Shown here piece by piece: positions 6,548 to 7,566 of a stretch of 7,566 nucleotides of DNA. Position 1 is the first letter of the stretch. Each line of letters begins with the position of its first letter. The translations under genes were made by a program, and so were the position numbers. The stretch comes from Armatimonadota bacterium. Lineage in GTDB: Bacteria > Armatimonadota > Fimbriimonadia > Fimbriimonadales > Fimbriimonadaceae. A model generated the notes under the pieces. The model was not told the DNA's origin. It saw nothing but the letters and a program-made list of their open reading frames with translations, and did not search any database. The stretch is taken from contig JAEYWW010000337.1 in assembly GCA_023428805.1 (NCBI GenBank), forward strand, positions 1 through 7,566. The letters are read 5' to 3'.

Positions 6548-7264
6548 TCACGACTCATCATCGTTTGCATCGGAGCGATGAATGCCCCGGCAGGGCCAAG
6601 TCACAAGCGCGCTGGATCCAGGGTCGTGCTTCGCGCTCTTCAGCGTGTTCGCCGCGCGGAAGAGCATCTGAACGGCGTCGATCTCGGGAGGAGCAGGCTC
6701 GTCAGGCCTCCGAAAGAGAGAAGCGTTCATCACGGATTCGCTGCCCGTCGTGTCCGCGAGCCCGGCGACGTGGCCGATTTCGTGCAGGCAGACCCGGCGC
6801 ATCATCAGATAGTTCTCCCAATGGTTCGAGACGAACTGACGCGAAACCCGAATCCGGCTGGCAATCTCCAGCTTGCTCGCGCCCAGGTGGTAGTCGTAGA
6901 CGATCCGGCGTCGGTAGTTCGTCCAGGTCACATCCGGGGGAGAATTCCAGGAGTCGTCGTCGAAGAAGCTCAGAATCACATTGCTCTCAAGGTATCCCTT
7001 CTCCCGCAGAATCAGCTTTCCCCGAGTCGCCGCCGTCCAGGATTCCATCGCGCTGAAGAAGGCCGAGCGGAACATGAGCGCAGGCTTCGCCTCCAGCCCG
7101 GCCATGTCGAAGTGGATGAAGAGAGGACTCGCCACCAATATTTCGCCGACGGCGGTCGCCAGGAGGCTATTTCCATCGCTCATCGCCCTCAGGCCCTGGC
7201 GAAGGAGAGCATTCGCTTCAAAGTTGATCTGCTGACTGCAGTCAGTCGAATTTTTGACCGTCAC
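6548..7264 (-). CDS. Metzincin-like zinc metalloprotease (HExxHxxGxxD); start uncertain
   Basis: From GTG at 7264 the product is 238 residues. An ideal SD (GGGAGGAA, 5 bases from GGAGG to GTG) supports this start. ATG at 7300 also has an SD (GGAGG, 9 bases away), and ATG at 7354 gives the longest standard frame. In the 7354 numbering the zinc motif is H191-E192-x2-H195-x2-G-x2-D201 (HEIGHVAGLAD), with a Met-turn at M209 (SVMNASLF). Upstream, SPLFIHFD and FRSAFFSAMESWTAATRGKLILRE fit the matrixin/metzincin core strands and helix. The third zinc ligand would be Asp, as in snapalysin (M7), not the His of most matrixins. No signal peptide follows any standard start. However, the frame is open upstream to the window edge and encodes a lipobox-like hydrophobic stretch, so a longer exported form is possible. 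The M14 gene follows 13 bp downstream. Confidence 0.75.
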   Translation of the reverse strand: MTVKNSTDCSQQINFEANALLRQGLRAMSDGNSLLATAVGEILVASPLFIHFDMAGLEAKPALMFRSAFFSAMESWTAATRGKLILREKGYLESNVILSFFDDDSWNSPPDVTWTNYRRRIVYDYHLGASKLEIASRIRVSRQFVSNHWENYLMMRRVCLHEIGHVAGLADTTGSESVMNASLFRRPDEPAPPEIDAVQMLFRAANTLKSAKHDPGSSALVTWPCRGIHRSDANDDES

Positions 7265-7267
7265 AAC

Positions 7268-7275
7268 TTCCTCCC
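7268..7275 (-). promoter_or_regulatory. Shine-Dalgarno site that favours the GTG start of the metzincin gene
   Basis: Minus-strand GGGAGGAA with GGAGG 5 bases before GTG at 7264-7262. This is the strongest SD in the window. A second GGAGG (7314-7310) lies 9 bases before ATG at 7300, so either start could be used. Confidence 0.45.
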
Positions 7276-7518
7276 GTGAATGGCCCTCCACCCTAATCAT
7301 CGGCGCGATCCTCCGGGCATGGAGGGACTTTTCCAGACAACTTCCACGCCTCATCTGCCCGCAACCTGTCCCGCCCGATTTCCAGGCAAATTTATCAATC
7401 CCACATCCTGGGTCTTTGGGAACGGCAGTGCGGCGGCAGGACCGCAGATTCTCGGCGGGTCGATCAAGGAGAGTTGCCGCGCATGCAGAAATAGTGAGTA
7501 TTCCCGCCCAGGACCACC

Positions 7519-7532
7519 CCCGCTTCAGCGGG
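7519..7532. repeat. GC-rich hairpin, repeat copy 1
   Basis: CCCGC-TTCA-GCGGG forms a 5-bp stem with a TTCA loop. The 13-base core CCGCTTCAGCGGG recurs exactly 33 bases further on. A GGACC lies a few bases upstream of both copies (7511-7515 and 7546-7550), so the repeated unit may be longer than the hairpin. It lies between the metzincin gene and whatever is beyond the right edge. Confidence 0.55.
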
Positions 7533-7550
7533 ACCCCTTCCCCCGGACCG

Positions 7551-7566
7551 CTCCGCTTCAGCGGGG
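7551..7566. repeat. GC-rich hairpin, repeat copy 2 (cut by window edge)
   Basis: CTCCGC-TTCA-GCGGGG forms a 6-bp stem including one G-T pair and carries the same TTCA loop as copy 1. The sequence ends at the window edge, so more copies could follow. Candidates are a small interspersed palindromic repeat, or paired stem-loops ending a transcript entering from the right. No T run is visible. Confidence 0.5.

Noticed and set aside
6811..6875. Helix-turn-helix-looking segment (LEIASRIRVSRQFVSNHW) in the metzincin
   Set aside because: It lies directly before the zinc-binding helix within the metzincin core; the resemblance to a DNA-binding helix pair is probably chance.
1..7566. CRISPR arrays, tRNA or rRNA genes, insertion sequences, phage genes
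   Set aside because: I read both strands and saw no regular repeat-spacer pattern, cloverleaf, transposase motif or terminal inverted repeats.

Overview
This window carries eight genes: seven complete, or nearly so, and one cut by the left edge. The strands alternate in blocks. The gene content looks like a bacterial chromosome, not a plasmid or phage: a [4Fe-4S]-type PurF, a short single-span signal peptidase I, an ECF sigma/anti-sigma pair and a DUF4446 membrane protein. Composition is moderately GC-rich. Shine-Dalgarno (SD) sites are patchy: clear before the anti-sigma and metzincin genes, absent before several others. My best guess is Planctomycetota or another environmental Gram-negative-type lineage, but nothing here proves it.

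Layout, left to right. A plus-strand gene of unknown function ends at 246 and overlaps the 3' end of the next block. On the minus strand, read right to left (2221 to 231), lies a three-gene regulatory operon. It encodes a DUF4446 membrane protein, an ECF sigma factor overlapping it by ATGA, and a single-span anti-sigma-like protein. The latter has no cysteine and ends in an STN/FecR-C-like domain. Divergent from this operon is a plus-strand pair (2290-3229): signal peptidase I followed by a Nudix hydrolase. The 68 bp between the two units hold two opposed, interleaved promoter-like signals.

The Nudix gene converges on purF so tightly that both TAG stop codons share one CTAG. From 7354 down to 3226 everything is on the minus strand: a metzincin-like metalloprotease, an M14 carboxypeptidase-family protein 13 bp after it (probably co-transcribed), then a short gap with a perfect hairpin and a good -10 box, then purF. 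The last ~200 bp contain two near-identical GC-rich hairpins at the very edge. The metzincin frame stays open through this stretch and encodes a hydrophobic, lipobox-like segment, so the gene's true start is uncertain.

The left half reads as a cell-envelope stress/secretion module (sigma, anti-sigma, membrane protein, signal peptidase). The right half is two peptidases and a purine biosynthesis enzyme with no obvious functional link. I see no CRISPR array, RNA gene, insertion sequence or phage gene. The least ordinary items are the DUF4446-sigma-anti-sigma operon with its nested promoters, the Asp-type metzincin with its ambiguous start, and the hairpin repeats at the right edge.
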